A DNA stretch of 64,000 nucleotides from NCBI RefSeq assembly GCF_047948215.1, contig NC_134460.1, forward strand, positions 128,262,324 through 128,326,323, written 5' to 3'. The stretch is from Lycorma delicatula (taxonomy: Eukaryota > Arthropoda > Insecta > Hemiptera > Fulgoridae). Positions 10,909-23,119 of the stretch are shown here, piece after piece; position 1 is the first letter of the stretch, and each line of letters begins with the position of its first letter. The notes below the pieces were generated by a model. That model ran no database searches, had not been told where the DNA came from, and worked only from the letters and a program-made list of their open reading frames with translations. The position numbers and the translations under genes are program-made.

Positions 10909-12254
10909 AAACTGCCCATGGCTCTACCTTGATAGCATTATAATTCCGCATACTGAAAGTGTAAGGTACCTGAGTGTTCATCTGAATGATGTTCATACTC
11001 GTATATTGTGAAATTGTAAAAACATTTAATGTTTGCTTTGAAATTTTGTTTAACAGTATAATTCTTTTCCGAAATTATTACATCAGTTTTTCAGATTATA
11101 ACTAGGAGAATACAGAGTGACCATTTTAATAATCCGTTTGTTTTTTGTATAAAAACCAAAACATAGGCAACGTTGTTTATTTTTCTAAATAAAAATTTAT
11201 GAAGTAATTTTTCTATCTTTATAAGAATGTCTACGTGTGTTAATTAATAAAAAAATGATAATATTATTCGTATAAAACTAAATACGAAAAATATAAAAAA
11301 TAAAACGAAACAGAAATGTACGTGTGCATGTTTTATCTTTGAAGTGTACACAAAAATGTCCCTTAAAGCAAAATAAGGGCTCCTACAATCTGACTAATCC
11401 TTTTATGAAAATAAAACATTAATACTAAACATTTTCTAATACGTTTAGCCGTTAAAGTATTCAGATTTCTACACTAATTAGGATGCAGTAGAACTTAAAA
11501 ATGTTATTCTTCAGCGTCATGTTCTTAAGACTATAATCTCTTTCGTACAACTAGTGTTGAGGTTTTAGATAATTGCTTTTTGTTAAATAATTTTTTTTAT
11601 TTAAATCTTTGCACTGTGTAGGATGTTTTAGCTGTTAATAGAGTGATTTTATGCACTTTTTTCGTACTTTGGCAAGTAATGAATTTGTTTCAGCAGTTGA
11701 CATACGAGTAGGCCGTGTAATTAGAGGTCTATCTAAAATTATTATTAAGATTGGTTTTATAAGCATATTATTTGCTGTTGGTAGAAAGAATGTAATTTAT
11801 ATTTGTTTCATTTCAGTGGTAATAAAGAGATAAATAAAAACGATCGATTGTACACAGTCAGTTAACTACCATTATGAAAAAAATATTTCAGTAATCATTT
11901 ACAACCGGGGGATCTGTTTGCATAAATGAATCTATCATTCCTTTTCATGAAGACTGATAATTAGACAGTATGGTCCATTTGAACGATTTAAATAAGGTGT
12001 AAAACTCTATAAATTCATGTTCTTGGGTGTTATACTTGTATTAACATTGTTATATCATTGTTATATCATTGTTATATCTGTATTAACATTTAATACAATG
12101 ACCTTTTGAGATCTTAGACCTTTTGGGATTCTATTAAATTTAAATTGCACATCAAATGCCATTGTAAATTTAAAAACGGCAAAGTGTTTCACTTGCAAAG
12201 CAATACAGATATAATAGCAGGTAAACAGAGGGACAAAATAGATATTCTTTTGTC
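10909..12254. other. AT-rich sequence without recognised genes
   Basis: Short frames only. Between 12030 and 12080 a small run of ATTGTTATATC repeats occurs. Confidence 0.4.
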
Positions 12255-12582
12255 TCCAAAACATACACCTTTTTTTTGTTTTTCCTGTTTAGCCTCCGGT
12301 AACTACCGTTGAGATAATACTTCAGAGGATGAATGAGAATGATATGTATGAGTGTAAATGAAGTGTAGTCTTGTACATTCTCAGTTCGAGCAATCCTGAG
12401 ATGTGTGGTTAATTGAAACCCAACCACCAAAGAACATTGGTATCCACGATCTAGTATACACATCCGTATAAAGGAAACTGCCTTTACTAGGACTTGAACG
12501 CTGGAACTCTCGACTTCTAAATCAGCTTTGGGAAGACGCGTTCACCATTAGACCAACCAGGTGGGTTCCAAAACATACACCT
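12255..12582 (-). mobile_element. Family 1 SINE, full length, with perfect target-site duplication
   Basis: The body at 12271-12566 is a complete minus-strand copy from the tRNA head (complement of CACCTGGTTGGTCTAATGGTG) to the A-rich tail. It is flanked by identical 16-base sequences TCCAAAACATACACCT at 12255-12270 and 12567-12582. A perfect duplication of this length is the hallmark of LINE-driven insertion and points to a relatively recent event. The 97-residue frame across it is an artefact. Confidence 0.92.
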
Positions 12583-12969
12583 GATCTTCATTATGTTGTT
12601 ACTAGGAAAAACTCAAATATAATGATGGACTAAAATAATACTGAAACCTAATATAAATCTAACTGATCAGAAAAAGTCACATGCATCAACATGTATATGA
12701 TCAAAAAATATCTTCATGCATATCATGATCAGAAAAAGTACCAGAATATACCGAATAGTAAGTTTAAATTAATATGCACACAGCAATCATCAATGCACAC
12801 TATCGTGTCAAAAAAGTCAAACAGTAAAATGAGTATCATCAAATCCCGAAAACTGTAATAACTACATTATTCATACTTGGTGATAATCCGTTCCAAAACG
12901 TTTACTTATCACAAATTATTGGACACTGAAAAACGAAACCGTTGTAGAGTTTGTTATATTACAATTTAT

Positions 12970-13690
12970 AAAAGATCTCATGTGGACACCACAAGACTTC
13001 GTTGTACGCCTATTAAATTACATACACACATTTTTTTTTAAATGAAATGTACATAAAATTACTACATTGATAACTTCTGATATTTTTTCATATTTTTTTT
13101 TTAAATTGTTATTATTGAATTATTTATTGTGAAACCCTTTTACAACCAGAGATTAATAATTAATAAATCAATATATTTAAATTTTAAAAAAAAGTTAAAA
13201 GAAGGAGATGAAGTCGGATTTGAACCGTCTTCCTCCTTGTAAGATCTAGATTAGATTTTTATTCATTAATTAAAATTTTATTTGATTATAACTCTGGAAC
13301 CATTGAAAATACGTACCACTTATGATATATAGTTGATGAAAAGCTCTCAATGAGAGCTTATTAATCGAGTTTAAAAAAAGTCAAAAATCTATATTTTTTT
13401 TTATTTTGGGCTTTTTTGGACACTTTTGGTTTAGTCAATTGTAATCAATAGAGGAGGTGTACAACTAGATGTTACAGGAGTCCTTAATCCAAAATTTCAA
13501 CATCTTAACAGCAAATCGTTTTTGAGTTATGCGATACGTACGTACGTTCATACACACGAGTACATACAGACGTTACACCGATACTAGTTAAGTGATTCAG
13601 GGATGGTCAAAATGAATATTTCCGTTGAAATTTGAAAACTGAAATTTTTCGCGACCACACTTCCTTTATCTCGCACAAGGAAGTAAAAAT
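12970..13690 (+). repeat. Family A dispersed repeat
   Basis: About 720 bases. It starts with a small hairpin (TGTGGACACCACA) followed by GACTTCGTTGTACGCC. Internal landmarks are a TCGGATTTGAACCGTC block, AACTCTGGAACCATTGAAAA, AAGCTCTCAATGAGAGCTTA, CGTTTTTGAGTTATGCGA and AATATTTCCGTTGAAATTTG. It ends CACAAGGAAGTAAAAA. The start and end carry inverted ACTTCCTTGT motifs. Other copies lie at 34430, 51393, 59266 and 63599. No coding capacity is present; it is probably a non-autonomous transposon of unknown class. Confidence 0.8.
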
Positions 13691-16600
13691 GTCGTCACTC
13701 GTTAGCTTTGAAGAAAATATAACAAGATTCTTTGAAATGTGACGGAAGTGAAGAAAACATCATGTGTATAAAATGCTTCATTGAACTTCACAAAATAACA
13801 AGAAATACATTTTTTTTTAATTTTATTAAAATATTTACCAAGGTATTTTGTTACATTTTATATAATATCATGTAAATTTAGTTTGTTACATAATTATCTT
13901 GTTTACATAATAAAAATTTCATTTTCAGTTTTTGATGTAATTTATACAAAGTGTGAATCAATCTAATGCATACGGCCTAACATAAACATAATTCTTACAT
14001 TGTAATTAAAACTGTCCGCATATATCATATAGAAACACAAGTAAACTTCTAAAAAAGGGAAATATAAATTGAAACGCTATATTAGGTAATGGTAATAATA
14101 ATAAAATTTAACAAATTTTATCAAAAAATATGGTTCTGCATTTTATTATATTATTGGATTGAAAGGACGATAATTTATTCCTTCATGTTTTATTAATATT
14201 AAATAAAAATTTCATATGAAAATTAAAAAATATTAATTGGAAAATATGCAATTCTTTTCTTCAGTGGCAAATTAAATAATATCAACAATTTGTCAACCCT
14301 TACTTCACGGCAAATTCAAAAAGCCGAAATTTTAATAAACTGAAAAATTATTATTTTTTTGCTCATAGTGAAACTTTTTTAACATTTTTTTTTTTTTTTA
14401 ATTTAATTACGTCGCACGTAAAAAAAATATACGTTTCTATAATTTAATCTCTTGGAAGATTTGGAATCAACTTCTAAATAATTTACTTTTTTATTTCCTT
14501 TTAGAAGATTTCTGTACTTATCAATATTACCAATATGTATCCTAGGCTGTGACGTCACAAATACCCAAGAAAAGACTTTCAGCGGTACGACACAACAGGT
14601 TATAGGTATCTATTGGACCCTTCACTCTTAACGAAGTCAAATATTGGATAGGTAAGTATGTCAAATAGATGGATTCTGTTGCTTTCTCAAGACATTTTGT
14701 ACGTGTTTCCTGTGTTGTGAAGTCAGAATGAAGAAGGAGAGTGATAAATATTATATGGGAGAATTTAACCAATACCTAAGAAACTACGGCTTCGATATGT
14801 TTTCATTGAATAAACACTTAATTACAGAAAATCATTTATAAATCATAATGTATGTTTCAAATGAGCACAGTAAAGTGCAATATTGGATTGAATATATGCG
14901 ACTCAATTTATCATAGAAACAATAAATAATTTAGACAGTAATATTATAATAACTATTCCAACTCAAATACTACCAATGTTTCAATTGCCGCAATGCATAA
15001 CTAAATATTTAATAACTATCATTGACTAATTAAATAAATAAAACCAAACCAGGTGATGATATAAATACAGCGAAAATATTCTTTAATAAGAAATTAATTT
15101 GGGGCACAATGGAACAGTGCGAAACCTTTTTTTTATTGTGTTATTTAAGAAACTGAAGGGTCCCTCGAGTGTCAGATAAAATAATCTTTTGATTAAGAGT
15201 TGAAAGGTGAAATGAAGAGATAAAAACTATAAATCCTAAGTAATCAAGTTTTTTTTAACTAGATCAAATTCTCGTAAAAACGTTTTCTTTTTACACAACT
15301 TTCTACTGCTAAAATTTCCCTTTGAATATTACCCCCTTTTTTTTGGAAAATGTTTAAATATTATTCCACTCATTTTTTCCCAAGTAACATTAACACAGTG
15401 TTAAATGTTTGAAATAAATAGTTTTCGGCGTTCGACTTCTTACAATTTGCATTTTTTCTCCACTTTTTGAGAAAAATATGTTTATTAACTAAACGCTACA
15501 CTAATCCAACAAAATTATTACACTAATCCAACGTAAATTGTTGTCATTAGTTGTTGGTTATTGTATTTCATAGTTTTCGTATCGTTTAATGGCAAATTTA
15601 TTGCAAATGGACTACTCATTCGATCATAACGCTTGTTTGAAGATGTTTGTGTTTGATGAAATCTAAACGTAACTTGCGTGTGATGAGCGTAGGTAGAAAG
15701 TGAGAGCCGTGTAACTTGTTTTTACAAAATGCTATACATCTTTCTTCTAAAACGATATACAATTTATTCTTCTAAAGTTTAATTTTCACAATTATATTTG
15801 CGACTCAAGTCAATTATGATTTCGTTACATCGACATTTAGTGCATGCACTTTTAAATCTTGTGACAATTCATTCAAAATATTCACTCCATTACGTTCTGT
15901 ATGCAAATATGCAAAACTTCAGCTTGTATGAAATTATTTTGCAATTAAAACCATTAGCTCATTGGTTTACAAACTTTTTCGAAACTCATCGCCCTTATTG
16001 AATCCAGATTTTTCTAAGGCGCTCTATAACAAATTCTAACAAGTAAATTTTTCGAAATAGCCAACAATTTTCTCTAAGGGTTAGATTAAATAAATAAATC
16101 AGGTTTTAGATCACAATTTAAAATTGAAATTTTTCAATTGAAAATTATGAAAATTGTGTAATATTTTCGGCGCCCCTCTTTGAAAGTTAGGATTACCCAG
16201 AGTACCGAGCTGCACAGTTTGGAGATCACACTACATTAGAGTTGATTAATTAGCCATTAGCTACTAAAGTTTCCAACAGCTTTTGGTAAACTACCCTTAG
16301 CATATATTTAACTGTACTCAACGTTCTTAACTTAAATTATTTAGGGAAATCTAAGTTCATCGTACGAGACTTTAGCCGTCAACATTTTCCCTTACTTTAC
16401 ATCCTCAAATTTTCGGAGTACAGTTATTTTAGATACTTCAGATGTTACTAGCTCATCATGTGGTTAGAGATGTAATTTACCTTGTTAAACAACATCAATA
16501 TTACTCTTAAAATCAATTAATTATGTTACGTTTAGAGAAAGTGGTAAATCAGGAAAGATTTTAGTCAACTTTTTTCGCAGTTAGGTGTTTTTATTTTGTT

Positions 16601-17096
16601 ATAAAAGTTATTATAATTTTTTTTTAAAAAGATGTATGCGAATTATTAATCATAATAAATTATTAGAAAAAAGTGAAAATATTTCATTTGACGTCATATA
16701 GTAAAATCCTTACTAAAAATAATAATAACATTAATTTTGTTTCCATCTTGCTATTTTGCGTAATATTTTAGAGTAGAGTAATTTTTAATTACCTTAGTAA
16801 TTCTACTAAAAATATCTTCTACTGATATCTCAAATTCAAAATCCATTGAAAAAAAACGGATTTCATGAAATTAAAAATCAATGTATGCCATCACATTTCT
16901 CATTAAAAAGCCCATATTCATTTTTTTTATGTAAAACATTTTTTTTTCGTTTCCCACAAAAAGTAAAATTTATATATATATGTTTTATTTAGAGTAAAAA
17001 TTATATATACTTAATTGTAATGTTAGTGAATGTATTAGAGTTTATTTTTTATTTTTTAGATGATTAATTCATCTCACCTAACCCGAAACCCGTCCG
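13691..17096. other. AT-rich sequence without recognised genes
   Basis: The longest frame is a 76-residue minus-strand one at 14542-14772 with a hydrophobic N-terminus; see findings. The 67-residue plus frame at 15798-16001 has no recognisable domain. No repeat matching other parts of the window was seen. Confidence 0.4.
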
Positions 17097-17205
17097 TAGT
17101 GTAGAAATTTTGTAGCGTATAAAAATGTCCAAGTTTGCCCAGATTTCAAACCACGGACATTCTAAATGAAAGGTTGAGATCCTTCTGCCATAGAAGTCGG
17201 AATTT
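17097..17205 (-). mobile_element. Degenerate tRNA-SINE, family 2
   Basis: On the minus strand it reads ATCTCAACCTTTCATT, then a worn box B (GTGGTTTGAAATCTGG), then ACATTTTTATACGCTACAAAA. This parallels the family 2 copy at 41394 (GTCTCGGCCTTTCATT, AGGTTCGAATGCCGG, GCATTTTCACAAGCTGCAAAA). Old and heavily mutated. Confidence 0.5.
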
Positions 17206-19575
17206 ATATCTATAGATTAATTTACATTTTTGAAACTTGGGATAATCGACTTCCTGAAGATTTTATGTCTCAATTCTTTGAATTTGACTGAATGAAAATC
17301 TTTAACTGTACGGTTTTACTTTCCAAGCGATTATGAATACCATAGCTATATTAAAGTGGAAAATACGACGGTCATGTTAAAATGGTATCGGGTTTATCAA
17401 ATCTTTTCGATTTAGAGTACAACTAGGTCATCTAGGCAAAAAAAAAAAACATATTGTGTGCGAGTACATATGTGTGTTACACAGATTTTGGTCTCATATC
17501 TCAGGATTGTTTTAACCGATTTTCTTCAAATTTAGCTAAAATATTTTTATACTCTTATTTGGATCATTGATCATATTAATTTTTTATGAAAATTCGTTAA
17601 CGTGGTGGGGTAATATTGTGAAAAAACCAATTTCGATTTTTTTCAGACCCATTTTAGATAAAATTTTATTAAACCCAATTTTTTACCTACAATACGTGTA
17701 TAAATAATCCAAAAATACATTAATTTTTTTTAAATCAACCTCCAAATCATAAAATTGAAATATATATTTTTTCTTTTTCTCTATCTCCCTCCAATTATAT
17801 TTTTCAAACGGTTTTTGAAAGTTTATATTTCACATATAAAATGTGAACAATACTTAAATATTTCATTATATATTCAAGAAATGTCTACATTTTTTTTTTA
17901 ATTATAAATTCCAGATATAAAATACTGAGAAGTTTTTGAAAATTTTATTTTTCTTATTTTAGTTTTTATTGAAGAGGAGATTAGATTTAGAGAAAACTTT
18001 ACTCAAACTAATTTAAGCTAAACTTCTGTATGATTATTTTTATAAAAATCGTTCTTAAAACTTATTCCCTACCTCTAAAAAATATATATTCCGTTTTTTT
18101 TTTTTTAATTTTGTTTTTCGTTTTTAACTCTTTAATTTTTTATTACTAATAGAGGGAATGGCATGCAATGGCTTCAATCAGCACGTCTAAAATGTCTAAA
18201 CATATCTAAAGTCAGCAATATTTTGCCTGCTTTTTTTTAATTAAAAATAATTTTATCTTCTCAAAGAAGTTTTATCGAATAACTTTTGGAAGTAAATCAT
18301 TTCATTCTTTCATTAATTTAAAGAAGGGACTTGTTAAAATAATTCTCCTCTAAATAAATTGTTGTTAGGAAGCGAACAGTTTTCAACCTTGTGATAATGA
18401 TAAAGAATAATGCACCTCAACCACAAATATATATCCTATAATTTTAAAAAACATTTTACTCTTTTAACCTATTGAAGTGAATGATTTTCAATTGAATTTT
18501 TTTAAGTGAGGTATTAACTTCTGGGTAAGATTATTTTTCAACCTACTAAAGTCGTAAGGGGTGAAAAGAAACTTCAATTTTGTGATTTAAGAAGAATATA
18601 AATATGATTATGAAATATAAATATTCTTATATAAGAATATAATTATGAGCTGTATGAAAATGGTGGGAAAATCTATAATCTTAACGAAGATTACAAAGGG
18701 TGAAGAAAAAATTTAACATTATTTATGTTGTTCTACATTAGTACCAAAACTCACAGACTGTATAATAAACATGGGAAATTTTACAAAACATAAATTTCAA
18801 AGAAAAAAATTATAAATACTTTAGAATATATTTTTCCTTAATAAAAATATTTAAATTTCATTGAAAAACAGCAGTATAATTATTGACGTATTATTTTTAT
18901 TATCAACGTGTAAGAAGATTAACGTATAATCCTGTTTATTTACAAAAATAGACTACGCAATACATATAAAATAAACTTGTTTTAATTTTAATAAAACAGT
19001 TCATTGAAAGAATTTACCATTTACAAATTATTTTTATATGAAGCGGGAAAAATATTTAAAATCTATATACTTTTATCTTAGTACTCTTATATTCGTATAA
19101 AGTTCATTAACCTGATAAACTAAATGCTCGTCAGCAAATACATCAAAGTTATGATTACAAAAATATTAACGTACTTTAATTCCACGTGCGTGAAAGATAC
19201 CAATATTCCAGGCGTTTATATCAGTATGTCTATATAAATATAAAAATATATTTTATAAATTCTTTGTATTAAATAAAAATCATATCATTTCACTACTCAT
19301 AGCAAGGTCACTGGTTCATTGCTAATAACAAATAAAAATAAAAATGACATATTTCATTTCAGACAACAAATATGAATATGTAAGCTATTATGACTGAATA
19401 ACAGGAAGATATTAATTTCTTTGTAACAAAAGAAATGATTATGTAATGCTAATTAAAGTTAATTTGTAGTATAATTTACAAAGAAACATATAATTTCAAA
19501 AGAAATCCTGAGAGAAACATATATACTTTTTGTCACAGTTAATAATACGTATAAATCTGCACTTATCCGGTAGAG
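17206..19575. other. AT-rich sequence; possible worn DNA-transposon relic at its start
   Basis: Near 17310 the sequence TTTACTTTCCAAGCGATTAT resembles the ends of the 22309 element. The stretch 17450-17640 has a CTCATATCTCAGGATTG phrase typical of insect dispersed repeats. A matching second end could not be fixed (a weak candidate lies near 18285). No genes were seen. Confidence 0.35.
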
Positions 19576-19590
19576 CAGCGTTTCTCAACC

Positions 19591-19883
19591 TTTCTTTCTT
19601 TTTCTGTTTACCCTCCGGGAATTACCGTTCAGGTATTACTTCAGAGGATGAATGAGGATGATACGTATGAGTGTAAATGAAGTGTAGTCAAGTTTCAGTT
19701 TGACCATTCCTGAGGTGTGTGGTTAATTGAAACCCAACCACCAAACCACACCGGTATCCACTATCTAGTATTCAAATCCGTATAAAAGTAACAGTATTTA
19801 CTAGGACTTGAACGCTGGAACTGTCGACTTCCAAATCACTTGATTTGGGAAGAAGCGTTCACCACTAGACCAGTTCGGTGGGT
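19591..19883 (-). mobile_element. Family 1 SINE nested in the hAT terminus
   Basis: Full-length minus-strand copy from the T-rich tail complement to the head (complement of CCACCGAACTGGTCTAGTGG). Flanking sequence AGCGTTTCTCAACC on the left and AGCGTTCCCCCACG on the right look like a worn target-site duplication, 10 of 14 matching. The insertion therefore came after the hAT element. Confidence 0.85.
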
Positions 19884-20059
19884 TAGCGTTCCCCCACGGA
19901 GGCCCCGGTCATATTAAAGGGAGGTCGCGAATTTAGCCTACAACCTTACACGTAAAAAATAATGAAATCATTTTACCAGAAAAAAAGTCATTTACTTTAA
20001 ACACCTTCCTTACATTTATAAGTAGAAAATAAATTAATGAGTTGGTTGCTTTGTTTTTC

Positions 20060-21730
20060 ATTTAAAAGTTTTACGTACGTCGATCTACGTTAGAAACACA
20101 CAAAAAATTGTTTTCAAGTAATAAAAGGCGATTCCTATCTTTAGTTTTTAGCACAACCTAGACAAATTACCCTTTTCACAAAGCTAAAACGTGGCGAAAA
20201 GGATTAATATTTTCAATGCTTCATGACAAAATTTTCAAATTTACTTCGACAAGCAAGCCAAAACGTATCTTAAATGTGTTCAGATGTGAATTGTAGTTGT
20301 ACAGTTTTATCGGTAGACATTTGGATGAGCTGGTCGTGAATCTCAATTGGGAACTTAGCAGCTGCAATAACGTTTTCACTAAATGAATTCAGTACCCATC
20401 TCTTTGAAAAATCATTCTTACCTTCCGGGAAGTATTCCGCCAACTAAATTTTTAGCTCACGCAAATCCATCTTCATGCTATGCAAACTGTGGTGAATAGT
20501 TTGGATAGTTTGGAAGGACATTTTTTCAATGTCTTCTTCATTCAAATGTTTCTCAATATAATCGGAAGTGAATGGAAACATATCAGAATTTTTTCTTTGA
20601 AGGTGAATAATCCTGATATTAAGCTTTTTAATGAAAGCATGAACTTTCTAATTAATAAAATGTTTATATCATGTCCTTGTGAATTCACATTTACATCTTT
20701 TAAGTCCGAAAATACGTTTAAATAATAGTTTAACAAAGAGGCTATTCAGTAATGGTTGAATTATAATAAAATTAACCATTTTAACAGCTTTACAAAGAAT
20801 TTGTTTGAAATTTTCCCGCATATTTTTTTTATGGCAAGAGCAGGTCTGTGAAGGAAGCAGAGCATCCATTCCGCCCTTAGTGTAAAACGATCTTTTAATT
20901 TTTTTTCAGAAATCCACTGTTCTTTCCTGTTATCACCTTTGCACCATCACTACATACTGCAAAACCTTTTTAACAATCTATGTTATAATTTTTAGTAGCT
21001 TCATAAAAAACATCAAAAAGACATTGTGTCCTGTTGCACGAGTAGGTACTGATTTACAAAACAACATATTTTCTTTGATTGATCTGTTCCTATCGCATCC
21101 ATTTCTTACAAAACGTAAGAACTGAGAAATGTTTGCCATATCTGTTGATTCATAAAATTGAATACTAAAAAATACATTTGAACTCACTTGCTGGATTATC
21201 TGATTGCGACAGCCATATCATCGATTCGCCTTGACAGTGTGTCGTTAGAAAGTGGAATTCTTTTCAATAATTTTTGCTTCTTCCACGCCTGTTAGAACAC
21301 TGACAATATCAATTACAGCAGGCAATAAGAGGTTTTCTGCGATTGTAAAGGATTTGGACAGTTTATCTATTCTTAATACTATGAGATAAAATGCTTCAAG
21401 TTTATTTTAATCAACAAGCTTCTATTTGATTTACAAATAGAAGCTTGTTGATTTTTCATGCTATTAATTTTCTTTCGAAAAATTCCAAGGGATTGCTTTT
21501 CTCATCCGGATGTTTAGTTTCAAAGTGTCGAATTAATTTTGATGACTTCATACTTTCATCGAGAGGACAAACAACGCCCTGTGACTTTTCAATGAGGTAA
21601 AACCATAATTTAAGTAACTGTCATTGTATAATCTTATTGTTTTATTACCAATCTATTCACAGAATGTAGGTGGTTCAATTCGTTTTTCAACAAAGTTATC
21701 CATTTTGCACTGAAATCTAATCGAGAAAAA
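20060..21730 (-). pseudogene. hAT transposase (ZBED5/SCAND3-like), broken
   Basis: Transposase of a cut-and-paste element, read on the minus strand in several frames. Near 21690-21460: a BED-type zinc finger remnant with ESMKSSKLIRHFETKHPDE. Near 21290-21190: IPLSNDTLSRRIDDMAVAI, the start of the catalytic region. At 21187-20978: FFSIQFYESTDMANISQFLRF, which keeps the DEST-type catalytic acid region as ESTD. Near 20830-20740: MRENFKQILCKAVKMVNFI. Near 20730-20560: FSDLKDVNVNSQG. Near 20410-20290: FPIEIHDQLIQMSTDKT. Near 20250-20110: EALKILILFATF then LCEKG, the hATC dimerisation domain. Many stops and frameshifts. Domain order is complete, so this was once a full-length transposase of about 550-600 residues. 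Confidence 0.8.
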
Positions 21731-22308
21731 CAGTCACACCGTTTGACCGTACACTAAAATACCGAAACTCAATTATTATTATTTTCAACGAAACTACTCT
21801 TTTAAAAACTTAAATAAAGGCGCTTGCTCGCATTCTAAACTAAAATGACGTTATGCAATCCCTTACGCTTCTTTTATACTGCTGACAAGACGACGTGTTC
21901 AAACGTATCATATGCATGTTCGAACATAACGCTCTCACAAGGGATATTATGCAAGTAGAGCAAATTAAAAGAAGCACAAACACATCATATTGAAAGGTGT
22001 AAATTTCTCATGTTTTTACACTCCACTCATGCATGTTCATACCCGTCATTAATGTAGCTAAATAATTTTAACTAGGTTTCATTGGGTAATGGTTGGGGAG
22101 TCGCGCGAACTATCCAATATTTCGGAGCTAAAAAGGTTCAGAATCACTGCGTTACTATTAGCCACTACTATTCATTGTTACGTAATTTCCAGATGGTGAA
22201 ATGTTACAATTTTAATTTTATTGGAAATATTAGTTTTAAGAAAACCTTTATTTCTTAAATAATTAAATATTAAAACTTTTTTAAAAAAAAACCGAAACAA
22301 AGTTGTTA

Positions 22309-23119
22309 TACTTTCCTGACATTGGTTATTTATTCCTACATAGTTTAAAAATAATGATACATGAAAAATTTAAAAAAAACCGATATTTTTTTCTGCTAGT
22401 CCACCCCCAAAATCACCAGCCAAATTTTTTATTGATTTTTCTACGTTTACTGTGTTAAATTGAAGAAAATAAAAAATTTCCACTGAAAAAAGTACATCCA
22501 ATAAAAAGTTACCTAAGATTTATTTTTTGGGAGTAGGGGTGTATTATGATAAAATTTTATTGTAATATTTTTAGTTTAAATAAACCAAAAAAGGTTTTAC
22601 AAAATTTAAAACAAAATTGTTATTTTTAAAGTTTGATTGACTCCAATACCTCCAATATTCCCAAAATTATTTTTTTGAGTCGTTTGTATTACTACTACTA
22701 TGACTAGAAAGACATACAAAAATCGATTAAAAAATATGCAATAAATAAAGAGATAGTTTTTCGATATTGGAGGAAAAGGGAGAATTTGAGGCAAATTCTG
22801 GAAATATTGTCCCCAGACCTTTACCAACACACTAACAATACACTAACAATATAGATGAGTTTCTGCGTCAAATTTCATTAAAATCGGTTAATCCGTTCAA
22901 ATTTATTATGCTTGAAGTACGCCAGCACACGTACATACGTAATTATAAATTAAATATTATTAGTGTTTATGTTTTTTTGGGGACCCCCATTTTTTTGTTT
23001 TTTGGAGTTGCTGGGTTATGAAATATCGAGAAATGCAAAATATTCATACCGAATTTTTGACTGATTACCAAACTTTCCTTTCTGCACCGTATCTCTAGAG
23101 CTGTGATGCCAGGAAAGTA
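22309..23119. mobile_element. 811-bp element with 14-bp terminal inverted repeats
   Basis: Left end TACTTTCCTGACAT (22309-22322) and right end ATGCCAGGAAAGTA (23106-23119) are inverted copies with one mismatch. The interior is AT-rich and non-coding and contains phrases such as AAAATCGGTTAATCCGTTC that are common in insect dispersed repeats. Size and structure fit a non-autonomous DNA transposon; the superfamily is unknown. No target-site duplication was identified. Confidence 0.6.

Larger units (their letters stand above)
19576..22149 (-). mobile_element. hAT-superfamily DNA transposon, dead, with nested SINE
   Basis: Both termini are recognisable: CAGCGTTTCTCAACC at 19576-19590 and, as reverse complement, CAGTGATTCTGAACC ending at 22149. 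Twelve of 15 bases match, in the CAG..TTCTCAACC style of hAT elements. Between them lies a minus-strand transposase relic and a SINE inserted in the left terminus. The expected 8-bp duplications (CGGTAGAG and CGTTACTA) match at only 4 of 8 positions, so age has erased them or the ends are slightly off. Total length is about 2.57 kb including about 0.3 kb of SINE. Confidence 0.8.

Noticed and set aside
12170..12463. 97-codon minus-strand frame
   Set aside because: It lies mostly within a SINE and its flank.
17311..18295. A possible element with TTTACTTTCC-type ends
   Set aside because: The right end could not be matched convincingly, so only the left-end similarity is mentioned.
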